Assembly: GCA_038363925.1 (NCBI GenBank)
Contig: JAQQWL010000002.1
Location: 1,488,001-1,552,000, forward strand
Source of the DNA: Apiospora phragmitis
Taxonomy: Eukaryota > Ascomycota > Sordariomycetes > Amphisphaeriales > Apiosporaceae
DNA: 64,000 bases
Direction of reading: 5' to 3'
Shown: positions 36,597-45,920 of the stretch, in pieces
Numbering within the stretch: position 1 is the first letter of the stretch
Layout: every line of letters starts with the position of its first letter
Notes under the pieces: model-generated
What the model was told of the DNA's origin: nothing
The model's database searches: none
Seen by the model: the letters and a program-made list of their open reading frames with translations, nothing else
Program-made: the position numbers and the translations under genes

Positions 36597-39505
36597 GGTG
36601 GTGATGGTGATGGTTTTGGCTGGGATCGATCGACTGAACTTGGCTGACTGACTGACTACATAGAAGGAGTGACTATAGGAAACGATAAGGAACCACAAAA
36701 ATGATAGGGAATTAATCACACCACTTCAACCTAAAATCGAAGAGAAGAGTGAAGCATGCGTTTCTTGGCTACGACGACCTATTTCGAGGAGGGATCATCC
36801 AACCCTTTTCTATCTCCTGCATACACCTACATACATATATGACAGTTACACAAATGCGCGACAAGGACTCTGTTCTTTTCGTGCTTTCGGCACTTATAGA
36901 AAATAAGTCGGTGCTCTCTCTCGGCAATGCGAAGAGAGGAGAGGCGCGACCAGGGACCCGCGCGCGAAGCCACAGCAAACATTTTCGAGGGCAACCAACA
37001 AGAGGATTGGCTCTCTAACTCTCAAAGGAGAAACGGCATAACCTTGCCTCCTCCTGCATTTGTCACGAATGAAAATGTTTCCTGCAAATCATACATATTT
37101 ACCTACTTTGTGGTAGCTTGTGGCGGAGTGGTGGTGGTGGTGGTGGTGGTGGTCGATCACCCCTGTTATAGGTTGTATTTAGAGCAAACACTTTCTTTCC
37201 TTTTGTATGGATTCTTCAAAATGCACTGCCTAAGCGGCCAGAGGCTATAAACCCGTATGGTACGGAGTACTCATCCAAAAGTTCCTAATTCAAGATATGT
37301 GCCAATGATAATAAGGTTGACTTGCCAAAAGAGAAAGCCGAGATTCTCAGGGTTTGCTGCTGCTGACCCCTTGCATTGTCGTAATCATGGTTCCGACAAT
37401 CGGGTACGGGGTAGAGGATTAGTCGAAGATCCCTTGCATCGTTTGGGGAAACATTTTGGCAACACACTTTCTGCTGGTCGTCGACATCGGGGGTCTGGGG
37501 AACCAACCCGCCTGTCTGGAAACTCCTTACAAGACCTTGAGCTTAATGGCTTGTCATAAACATGTAGCCGGAGAAGAATTGGCAGAAATGGTGGTGTACG
37601 TTTCAGATATCGTGACTGATCGGGGAGATGGAACGGGATGGATGCCACACTTTGAGTGTACAGTATGCAGTTGGTTTGCTTAAGTTATGGGATAATTAAA
37701 CAAGCAGCCTTTAGCGAGTGTCACGCTACCTTACCCCTGGGAACTGGGTAGTAAATGAACACACACTGACCAGTGATAGTAACGAACTGCTCATGCAGAC
37801 AACCAAGCGGAGAGACGAGGGACTGGCCCTGGGGTCGGTGGACTTGCCGAATATGTCACAATCCCGCTCTGGAGAACATATAATGCCTGACTAAGGTAGA
37901 AGAAACAAGGCAATGCCTGCAGAACTGAGGAAGTAGAAACAAGGTGCTTATTATTATTAGTTTGTCTGTCTGGTGCGGTCCTTTGGTCCTCGAGCAAGCG
38001 TCGTGGCTGCGTGGATCGTGATGGGTGGATAGGAAGAACATCTCGCATTTATTCATCACGATCCAGCACCCAAGAAGGCCACACAGGGGTCATAGTTCAG
38101 GGGTCCTTTTGTCCTGTTGATGTGGGTGTGTGAGTGGCAGATGATCCACAACCCCCGTCCCCCCTATATTCGTTTCCCGGTTCTGATAACCCTACCTACC
38201 TTAGATGTATAAAAATGTGCCATTCACATGCGAGCCGAGCTGGTTCGTGAGTGGCAAGCCTGCATATACATACCTACCATGCCCAATACAGATGCGATCC
38301 AGCAGCCCGGCAGAAGTGACCATGGCCATGGGACGGCCTTGGCTGCTGGCTCCCATGGTAGCCGAAGGTGCGGAACATTTAGCGGTGGCCTACAACGTCT
38401 TCTTACGATGTCGTGCCCATGACGAATATGTCATATCTTGGTTGATGCTTGACTCGTACGTCGCAATGGGAGGGATGACGATACTACTTGACGGGTTCCT
38501 AGATTGACCTCCGGGAACTGCACCTCGTGTATGTATGTAGGATCACGGACAACGGTGAGAGGGGCATCGCAATTTCTGTATGATAATGCGCGGCAAGGCA
38601 TGATAAGTTGTATATACTCTGTTCGAATGGAGTTCATACTTGAAGGGGAGCATATTTGGAAGCTTATGGTGCCCATATGCCCCTCGTAACCCAATGGGTG
38701 TATACCCGTGCCCTCAGCCCAGACATGATGCCATGGATGGACGTCGGTGGACTCTAAAAGATCCTAGGCACTCATCCTAGGGCTGAGCAGTTCGGCGCCG
38801 GATACCAGCAGTCTGGTAAAAGATAAGACCACAACCGGGAGGGGAAGGGGGAAGAGCCACCCGTTTCTTGGACCAAAGCCGACAGACAGCCTTAGACCAA
38901 CTGCCGAGAGTCTCTCAATCCGGTTGGTGATGGCGCATGTTCGGGTAGTGAACCGACATAATTCTCCTTGTAATCAAACCCTCGCTGACATGTGCTTGCC
39001 GCCTATATGAATTGGCAACTTGTCGAAGGATGCCGCCGGCATCCCAAGGCTACCTACTTACGCAGTGACATTAGCAGAAGGACGGGGTCAGGGGATCTGG
39101 ATTCTGGGTCGCTTAAAGCTAAGCACGGTGTATATAACCGACTCCTCGGGTCTGCATTGTACTTCCAAGCCGCGTGTCGGTAATTTGACACATTTCGCGG
39201 CTATTCATCCGTTCACACAGGCCAGAACCTCTCGCAGCCAGGGAAAATACATGATGTCTGTGGTAAGAGTGGAATCTGGGCACAGACCCAGGGGTGCACA
39301 TCCGATAGGCATCTCACTGAAATGGATCTTGCGATTTGGACGGAACGATGTTGTGTAGTCTGGGCCTCATCAGGAACATGCCGGTCTCGAGAGAGACTCA
39401 TGCATACGTCCTCACGGGGCCTTCTCTCTTCGCATCATAGCCGCCCCCTGATATACTCCAAGTGAATGCATGTAACCCTCCTCCAACGCCCACCCCCCTT
39501 TCCCA
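36597..39505. other. gene-poor stretch
   Basis: About 2.9 kb without a supported gene. The part near 36,600-36,750 is the 7TM gene's promoter. The rest has only short overlapping frames without domains, plus one GTG microsatellite. Confidence 0.55.
37128..37152 (+). repeat. GTG trinucleotide microsatellite
   Basis: About eight consecutive GTG triplets in non-coding sequence. The length is likely variable. Confidence 0.85.
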
Positions 39506-40209
39506 CTACCCTGATCCGCCCGTTTCCCTATACCCCAGGCCCCGGCCCCCAATCCCACTCCCCATAGCATTGGCACTCGTCCCCTTGAGGGCGTGGTCGT
39601 TGGGGTTGGCGCCGCCTCGTAAAGAATCTGCGCGGGGGCGCGGCCGAGCGCCATCCACTCGCCCTTGAAGCCCAGATAACTGAACCGCGTGACCTCCTCG
39701 TCCCCATCCCCGAAGTTGTCCTCGAAGAAGAGCGTGAGGCGCGTGACCTTGCCGAAGAGGGCGCGCTTGACCGCCAGCTCCTGCACGTCGCCCGTCTGGC
39801 TGAGCTCGAGCGTCTGCGTGGGCGCCAGCTCGGCCGCCGCGTCGAATTCGACGTCGTCGCGGTTGATGAACAGCTTGAGCGTGCGGGGCGCCGCGTCCGA
39901 GGCCGAGCTGCGCAGCAAGATAGAGTGCAGCTTGACTTGCCCCGTGAAGGGCACCTGGACGATGACCTGTTCGTCGGCGTCGCTGGCGACCTCGGGCGTT
40001 GGGTCGAGGCGCTCGGCCCACGTCTTCTTGAGGACGGCCTTGCCCGAGCCGCTGGTCTCTTCGTTCAGCGTGTTGACGCCGTCGAAGTCGATGTGCTGGT
40101 ACAGGCTGTGCTGCAGCGCGGGCGTGACGTCGTCCGAGTGGTCGTGCTCGCCGTGGTCGTGCCCGCCGCCGCCGCTGTGGTCGTGCTCATCGTGGCAATG
40201 GTGAGACAT
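39506..40209 (-). CDS. PITH-domain protein (PITHD1 family), frameshifted in this sequence
   Basis: Intronless, about 234 aa (reconstructed). The PITH domain was first seen as the C-terminal proteasome-interacting part of thioredoxin-like protein TXNL1, and stand-alone PITH proteins (human PITHD1) have a loosely defined role. The N-terminus is rich in His and acidic residues (MSHHCHDEHDHSGGGGHDHG). The domain runs from DVTPALQHSLYQHIDFDGVN through VQVPFTGQVKLHSILLRS, LKLFINRDDVEFD and RLTLFFEDNFGDG to YLGFKGEWMALGRAP. One base is missing near 39608-39612. With it restored the end reads ANPNDHALKGTSANAMGSGI, typical of the family, and stops at 39506. Without it the frame runs on to 39412 with an unrelated tail. 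It is likely cytosolic or nuclear. Confidence 0.88.
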
Positions 40210-40809
40210 GACGGTTTTAGTGATGGAGAGCGTTTTCTAGTAATTGAGTCAGATGATTGGTTTGAGAAAATATGTAACTGTGGATGAGTTCTACTTTACT
40301 TTGTACGATGAAGAGTGGCGATGCCGGTTTTGGTGTTTGTCTGATTGATGTGTAAATTGAGAGGGTCGCCACTTCTTGTTCAAGCGATGAATAATAAGAA
40401 AACCCGAGAGACTCTCGCTTTCCAACCAGTAATAGTGCATTCAACACTGGTAATCAGTTGTACCATTTGTTACAGCAATCGCACACCATATTCGATTAAT
40501 TAACAGACTTCCTTGGCTCTAATCCAATACTGGTCTTCTGACGATTTTCCGACCTGCGACTTTGCCGAAGCAATAATTTACAATGGCAGTGAGGGGCTCC
40601 TCTTACACAAAACACATCCCGGGTGCTGTTCAGATTCCAGCCTTCAAGATACTCAACAGTCTCACGAGATACTTCTGAAAAGCTGAAATTACTTGAAAAG
40701 GACGAACACCCGTATCATAAGTGTCTTGATATTTCGTAGCTTTCGTAATGACCATGGCTCCGTTTCCCAGCTACTCCTGACCCAGCACACACTCGCAAAG
40801 CAAAACCTA
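40210..40809. promoter_or_regulatory. PITH gene promoter / 3' region of membrane gene
   Basis: A 600-bp interval lies between the start of the PITH gene and the stop of the membrane-protein gene upstream of it, both on the minus strand. It is AT-rich with no further gene. Confidence 0.5.
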
Positions 40810-41475
40810 TTATGCCCCCTTATAGTCATACTTGAGCGCACCGAGCTCCGTCTCGGGATCCACGCTTCCCATCACCATCTTGGCCAGCAACACCACCGCA
40901 TAGACCACGGCCGGCAGGTTCCCCAAGCCGACGTGCCCCCATTGCTGCGGCGCATGGGCCTTGGAGACGAAGCCCGTCAGCACCAGCACGCCGCACAGCC
41001 CGGCGTTCAGATACGGCATGTACACCTCGAGCGGCGACTTCCGCTGCATCACCTCCAGCATCGCGCCAGACTTTCTTGCCGCTACCGTGCCGCCCTCTTT
41101 CTGCTGGCCCGAGATCCCCTTGACCCACAGGTCCAGCGCCGGGATGCCCGTCTCGCCCGGCGGCAGCGTGTGCAGCATCCAGGCCGTGCTCCCGAGCGAC
41201 GTCAGCGCCAGCATCGCGACCAGCGTGTTCAGCCGCCCCGGCTGCACCAGGCTGAGCAGGTAGGGCACGGTCGAGAGCACGGGCAGGGCGAGCAGGAACA
41301 GCCGGAACTGGCTGTTGCGCCTGCTGTTCTGGGCCGCCAGCGACTCGATCAGCTCCTCCTGCTCCTGCTCGTCGAGAGCCTCTTGCGCTAACAGATCATC
41401 GGGTGAGATTATGTCTTCGTCGGCTGGGTAGGAAAATGTGCGACGTAGGCGCGCGGCTGCGGCCGTTCGGTTCAT
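40810..41475 (-). CDS. four-TM membrane protein of unknown function
   Basis: An intact, intronless frame of 221 aa that needs no sequence correction. The start at 41475 gives MNRTAAAARLRRTFSYPADE. An acidic, Gln-rich segment (EALDEQEQEELIESLA) follows. There are four predicted membrane spans: FRLFLLALPVLSTVPYLLSL, TLVAMLALTSLGSTAWML, MPYLNAGLCGVLVLTGFV and LPAVVYAVVLLAKMVMG. The C-terminus ends in ETELGALKYDYKGA. I do not recognise a named family; similar sequences appear to exist in filamentous ascomycetes, but I cannot confirm this. It is divergent from COA1. An ER, peroxisomal or mitochondrial location cannot be decided from the sequence. Confidence 0.7.
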   Translation of the reverse strand: MNRTAAAARLRRTFSYPADEDIISPDDLLAQEALDEQEQEELIESLAAQNSRRNSQFRLFLLALPVLSTVPYLLSLVQPGRLNTLVAMLALTSLGSTAWMLHTLPPGETGIPALDLWVKGISGQQKEGGTVAARKSGAMLEVMQRKSPLEVYMPYLNAGLCGVLVLTGFVSKAHAPQQWGHVGLGNLPAVVYAVVLLAKMVMGSVDPETELGALKYDYKGA

Positions 41476-42016
41476 TTTGTTTGGTTGGCTTTTGTGTGTG
41501 AATAATGATTGGAGGGATAGTAGCTGTCGCAAGAGCAGTGCTGGGTTGCTTGAGCAGATATAGTCCAGCTACTATGACGAATCGTACTTCCGTAGGCTTC
41601 CCGAAGCTACCAAAGAGTCGCTGTTGAGTTTCGTACAACCAAAGATAATACAGTGTTGGATATCAGAGGCGATTGCAACTGTTCAGAATTCGAGACAAGA
41701 GATGCGAGCTACGAGCTACGAAGCTGCCTGCAGGCGGGCGCTACTAGTGACGTAGCGGGGTCCGTTCCAGGGTCTTACAGTGAGTGCCGACAGAAGCTAC
41801 CCCTGCTCTTCAAGTGTCAAATTGAAGTAAATAGAGGGAGGACCGGCCGATCAGTAATGCCGACCCTCCGACCATCTTTGGAGAGCTACCCGAAGTGGGA
41901 TGATTAGATGATCGGGAGCTCCCTGGCGCAATCGAATAGCAAACCCGACTTGAAGCCTGCCAGCCTGATCCTACATCGTTTGGACCGAGAGAGATACAGG
42001 AATTGCACAACACAAC
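41476..42016. promoter_or_regulatory. divergent promoter, four-TM gene / COA1
   Basis: A 541-bp interval lies between divergent start codons. I see no named motif. Confidence 0.55.
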
Positions 42017-42804
42017 ATGTTCTCTAGAACCGTGCGCCGGCGCGCGCTGCAGCTCGCCCTGCGCAATCCGTCCGCCGCAACTTCCAACACAACCGCTTCT
42101 TCCGCAACATGCCGGTTTCCGACCTCATCATCAATAATACAGCGCCGAACCCTGACGAGGGCGCCGAAACCCGGCGATGGACCCTTGATGGAGCGACGAG
42201 GCGACCGTGAACTACCCCGTACGTTACACCCCCAAACATCCTAGTCTTCTTCTTTCTTTCTCTTTTGCCAAAGACCGAACCTGAACCTCCTCCCATCAAG
42301 AAACTACCACTAACACCCCCAACCCACCAAAACAGACATAGACGACTACACCTTCCGCTGGGGCCGCAGCTTCCCCATCTTCGTCGTCCTGATCACCCTC
42401 TCGTCGCTGGCCATCTTCAACTACCAGAAGTCCTCGAGCCCCGTCGTGGCCTCGACGCTGTACGCGCTGCGGACCTCGCCGAAAGCCCGCGAGCTGCTCG
42501 GCGACGAGGTCTACTTCAAGCACCAGATCCCCTGGATCTGGGCACCATGAACCAGCTGCAAGGGCGAGTCGACATCTCCTTCAAGGTCAAGGGCACCAAG
42601 ACCGAGGCCGTCATGCGCTTCGCCAGCTTCCGCCCGGGGGCCAAGGCCATGTTCGAGACCACCGAGTGGAGCCTCCAGTTCCCCGACGGCCGCACCGTCG
42701 ACCTGCTCGACGGCGCCGACCCCTTCAAGGGCCTCGTCGGCACGCCCATGTCCGAGGAGGAGCGTGAGGAGGCGACGAGGGGGTTCCGACAACAGCTGAA
42801 GTAA
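42017..42804 (+). CDS. COA1: Coa1, cytochrome c oxidase assembly factor, frameshifted in this sequence
   Basis: Mitochondrial inner-membrane factor that acts on newly made Cox1 during complex IV assembly (known from yeast Coa1). It begins MFSRTVRRRALQLALRNPSA, an Arg-rich, acid-free presequence. One intron at 42219-42335 has a GTACGT donor. A membrane segment, FPIFVVLITLSSLAIFNYQ, is followed by the family block SSPVVASTLYALRTSPKARE LLGDEVYF, then IPWIWGTMNQLQGRVDISF and RFASFRPGAKAMFETTEWSL. The length is about 223 aa once one missing G is restored at 42540-42542 (GGG for GGGG). Uncorrected, the first exon frame stops just after PWIW. It is divergent from the four-TM gene and convergent with uL3m. 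Confidence 0.9.
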
Positions 42805-43141
42805 AGACGGAGGTGTGTTGAAGATCGCAAATGTCGACGGCCTGAGTGAGCGGGCCCGAGACAACAGCAAGAAGTAAAATTGTACCAGTAATTGGGTGTC
42901 TTTTGTGTATATACCATAATGCAATGCTACGTGTGGACACGAAGTAGGTTGGCCGGCGGGAGGGAGTTGGTCAATGATTCATATACAGAGGCAGACGAAA
43001 AGGGGCCTCTATGACGATGCATACAGTCCCGTATCTTAGGGCGTCCTGGTTATGTGTACAACATGTATATAATACAAACAGACATTTCCATATCTTGATA
43101 TGTCTTCGCCTCCTTCTTCCTCCAGCACCCACTCAGTTTAA
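42805..43141. other. short convergent intergenic region
   Basis: A 337-bp region lies between convergent COA1 and uL3m genes. It should hold both 3' untranslated regions. No gene is seen. Confidence 0.6.
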
Positions 43142-44230
43142 TTAAGCAGTTGCACTCTCAGTCGCCGTCGCCGTGATGGTCGCCGCCGTAGTGGCCGCCA
43201 TGGCCTCCCCTATCCTGCCCTCCTTCCTCGCCTCCTTGAGCTCCAGATGCCGCAAGCGCGCCTGCTCCAGCTTGGCCTCGGCCTCGGGGTTCCGCTCCAG
43301 CAGGATCCGCCGGGCCTTGTCGATGAAGGTCTGGGCCGGGGGGTCCTTCTTGATGGCGTCGCTGATCTTGACGACGCAGCCCTTGGGCCCGGCGACGTGG
43401 CCCGAGACGACGACGATGCCCATCTCGTTGTCGAACTTGAGCACGCGCAGGTTCTGCACCGTGACGCGCTCGTTGCCCATGCGGCCCGGCATCTTCTTGC
43501 CCGGGTGCACGCGCGAACCGCCGCCCTGCGAGGGGCCCGTGGTACCGATGGTGCGGTGGTTCTTGGAGTTACCGTGCGAGGCGCCCTGGCCGGCGAAGCC
43601 GTGGCGCTTCATGCCACCGGCGAAGCCCATGCCGCGGCTCTTGGAGCGCGCGTCGACGAACTGGCCCAGCTTGAACCAGTCCGGCTGCAGCTGCACGCCG
43701 ACCGGCAGGAGCCCCTCCTCGGTGCGCACCTTGAACTCGGCCAGGTGGCGCTTGGGCGCGACGCCCTTGGCCTCGTAGTAGCCCAGCAGGGGCGCCGTCA
43801 CGTTGCCGGCGGTCTTGTGACCGAGGCCGAGCTGCACGGCCCAGTAGCCGTTCTTTTCGCGCGTCTTGGCCGCGACGACCTCGACCTGCTCCATCTGCAG
43901 GATGGTGCAGGGCATCCGGAGCCCGCCGACGAACATGGCCGACACGCCCTTCTTGACCGCTAGCACGCCCGTGCGCAGCGGCGTCGTCGCCTCCTTGCGC
44001 TTCAGGGCCGCCGCGGGCCCCGCCGTCGGCACCGGCAGGCCCGACGACACCTGGTTGAAGCGCGCGGGCCGTGAGCGCGAGGGCAGCGTCGACCAGCCGT
44101 ACTTGACGCCGCGCTTGGCCGTCCGCGGCAGCAGGGCATGGCGTTCTATGAGGAGGATGCGGGTCGTGAGGACGGTCGAGGGGGACAACGACAGGCTGGC
44201 CGCCCAGCCGGCGGGCAGTCGTGGTGCCAT
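43142..44230 (-). CDS. MRPL9: mitochondrial ribosomal protein uL3m
   Basis: Large-subunit protein uL3 of the mitochondrial ribosome (yeast Mrpl9, bacterial L3), which sits near the peptidyl-transferase centre (known family). The frame of 362 aa is intact with no intron and no correction. The basic N-terminus, MAPRLPAGWAASLSLSPSTV followed by RTAKRGVKYGWSTLPSRSR, suits a mitochondrial presequence. Family landmarks are TGVLAVKKGVSAMF, the central GFAGGMKRHGFAGQGASHGN, SRVHPGKKMPGRMGNERVTV and VLKFDNEMGIVVVSGHVAGP. The Ala/Thr-rich C-terminal extension (ATTAATITATATESATA) is low complexity. It is divergent from the JLP2 homolog over 455 bp. It is very GC-rich at third codon positions, so the long minus- and plus-strand shadow frames are artefacts. 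Confidence 0.93.
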   Translation of the reverse strand: MAPRLPAGWAASLSLSPSTVLTTRILLIERHALLPRTAKRGVKYGWSTLPSRSRPARFNQVSSGLPVPTAGPAAALKRKEATTPLRTGVLAVKKGVSAMFVGGLRMPCTILQMEQVEVVAAKTREKNGYWAVQLGLGHKTAGNVTAPLLGYYEAKGVAPKRHLAEFKVRTEEGLLPVGVQLQPDWFKLGQFVDARSKSRGMGFAGGMKRHGFAGQGASHGNSKNHRTIGTTGPSQGGGSRVHPGKKMPGRMGNERVTVQNLRVLKFDNEMGIVVVSGHVAGPKGCVVKISDAIKKDPPAQTFIDKARRILLERNPEAEAKLEQARLRHLELKEARKEGRIGEAMAATTAATITATATESATA

Positions 44231-44685
44231 TGTCGCTGGGGTTGCTGCTTTGTGTGTGGTTGTGGTTTTTGCTGCTTCGAGAGTGGGGGGGGTGAGGGGG
44301 AACGAGTCTCGCTGCTCGTTTCTTCGTCAATTCGTAATGTTGTTGGTTGCTTTACAGCTGCATTTCCCGTCCGGTTTCCCCTTGCCGAATTGATAGTGTT
44401 GTCTGGCTGGAGCTGGAGCTGGAGCCTTGTGGTCGTTTGGTCTGGCTAGGGTTAGAGGTCGAAGGTTGGAATGGAAAAAAATCGGGCGGGCCGCAGCTGC
44501 CAGCTTCCCCGGAAATTTTACGGCGGGCCAGTTTGACCACTAACGCACTTATCAGCTCTCCCAAAGCCTCAACTCAGAAGTCGTGTGCATGTTTTCTCAC
44601 CGATCACCCTCGGTCGCCATTTGCAGTTTTTCTTCTAGATCCTGGCTGTTTCTTTAGATGAAGTCGTTCCTTCTGGTCTGGCAAA
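44231..44685. promoter_or_regulatory. divergent promoter, uL3m / JLP2
   Basis: A 455-bp interval lies between divergent start codons, with a purine/pyrimidine asymmetric segment (short GGAGCT repeats near 44,405-44,425). No named site can be assigned. Confidence 0.55.
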
Positions 44686-45715
44686 ATGGTTTACTATTTC
44701 ACTTCGGCAGCTGTCACCCCGGCGGCATACGTCTACGTCGGCAAGGACAAATTTGAGAGTAAGTGAGAGCACAGTCCAAGCCCCTCACTCAACTCACTCA
44801 TCAGGTCTTATACCACGAGCTCTAAAAGCAGGCAAATGACTTGTTGTGTGCGTAGATGAGGAGTTGATCAAGCATGGCTGGGAAGAAGATGTCTGGTATG
44901 GTTTGTCCCTGAAAACTTGACCTTGGTCTATATACTTACCAGTAATTACAGGGTATGGAATAATTCACTTGCACTTGCACATGCCCTCCCCCCTATCTTG
45001 ACGCCTGCCATAGAACTAGAAATGATGATGGGGGCAGAAAAAAAAAAGCTTATGATTGCGTTTTACTCTAGTTCCACGCCGACAAGCTCTCCTCGGCCCA
45101 CATCTACCTGCGCCTGCGCGAGGGCGAGACCTGGGACGCGATCCCGGAGCCCCTGGTGGCGGACCTGGCGCAGCTGACCAAGGCGAACTCGATCGAGGGC
45201 AACAAGAAGGACAACGTGACGGTCATCTACACGCCCTGGTCGAACCTAAGAAGGACGGCAGCATGGCCGTCGGGCAGGTCAGCTTCAAGGACCCGCGCAA
45301 GGTCAGGCGCGTCCTCGTGCCCGAGCGCGAGAACGCCGTCGTCAACCGCCTCAACAAAACCAAGGTCGAGCGCCACCCGGACCTGCGCCAGGAGAAGGAG
45401 GACCGGCAGAAGGAGCTGCGGAAGCGCGACAACTCGGCCCAGCAGGCCAGGGTAAGCATCCCCTTTTTATTTCACTCATCTCCTTTCTCACTACTTTTCC
45501 TTATCTCTTTACATTACATGAGTTATATACGAGACTATAGAATGGCTGATGTTTACCTACTTCTGCAGAAGAAGGAAGAGGCACGTATCATGAAGGAGAG
45601 AGCCGAGAAGAAGTGGCAGAAGGAACACGCCTATGACGAGATCTTCTCTGAGGAGAACATGGCTCAGTCCAGCAACCAAGATCGTGACGAGGACTGGGAG
45701 GATGACTTCATGTAG
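44686..45715 (+). CDS. JLP2: Jlp2/CCDC25 homolog (NFACT-R domain)
   Basis: Orthologue of yeast Jlp2 and human CCDC25, an NFACT-R (DUF814-type) protein; human CCDC25 is reported to bind DNA at membranes. Exon 1 (44686-44758) gives [20 protein letters not shown]. Exon 2 (44856-44895) gives [13 protein letters not shown] plus TG of Trp. A later exon from 45072 gives [20 protein letters not shown], and the rest reads [40 protein letters not shown] and a C-terminal basic coiled coil ending [18 protein letters not shown]. The last intron is 45452-45568. Between 44895 and 45072 the frame closes only if a single G at 44952 is used as an exon or if one base is missing at 45071. One base is also missing near 45246-45250. 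The length is about 213 aa, matching the family. It is convergent with NUC-2. Confidence 0.88.
44952..44952 (+). other. candidate 1-nt micro-exon in JLP2 homolog
   Basis: Position 44952 (G) is preceded by a complete acceptor (TTACAG, ending at 44951) and followed at once by a donor (GTATGG, 44953), identical to the upstream donor at 44896. Intron A would be 56 nt and intron B 119 nt. Using this G completes TGG (Trp) and keeps the conserved [12 protein letters not shown] in frame. The alternative is a lost G at the 45071 acceptor. Confidence 0.35.
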
Positions 45716-45920
45716 ACTCTGTTACTTAGAACGCACATCATTCCCCCAAAAGAACAAATACAGCAAAAGATTCTACACCCATCACGTATTGTACCTAATT
45801 CATCAAGCAATGGTTCATTAAAAGCAATGTATATTGAGTGAACATCTAATGGGCTTGGCAAGGGCAATCATTATTCTTTCTGCTTCAACTTGCATCTGCG
45901 GCGCGTTGTTCTATATCCGT
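45716..45920. other. short convergent intergenic region
   Basis: A 205-bp region lies between the stops of the JLP2 homolog and NUC-2. No further gene is seen. Confidence 0.6.

Noticed and set aside
38205..38507. 100-codon plus-strand frame in the 36.6-39.5 kb gap
   Set aside because: No motif and no neighbouring exons, and the composition is like the surrounding non-coding DNA.
39412..39505. C-terminal extension of the PITH protein to 39412
   Set aside because: The extension follows a missing base. The other frame gives the family-typical Gly/Ser-rich end at 39506.
43173..43963. Long plus-strand frames opposite uL3m
   Set aside because: Shadows of a GC-rich gene with strong third-position bias. 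The minus-strand uL3m frame is unambiguous.
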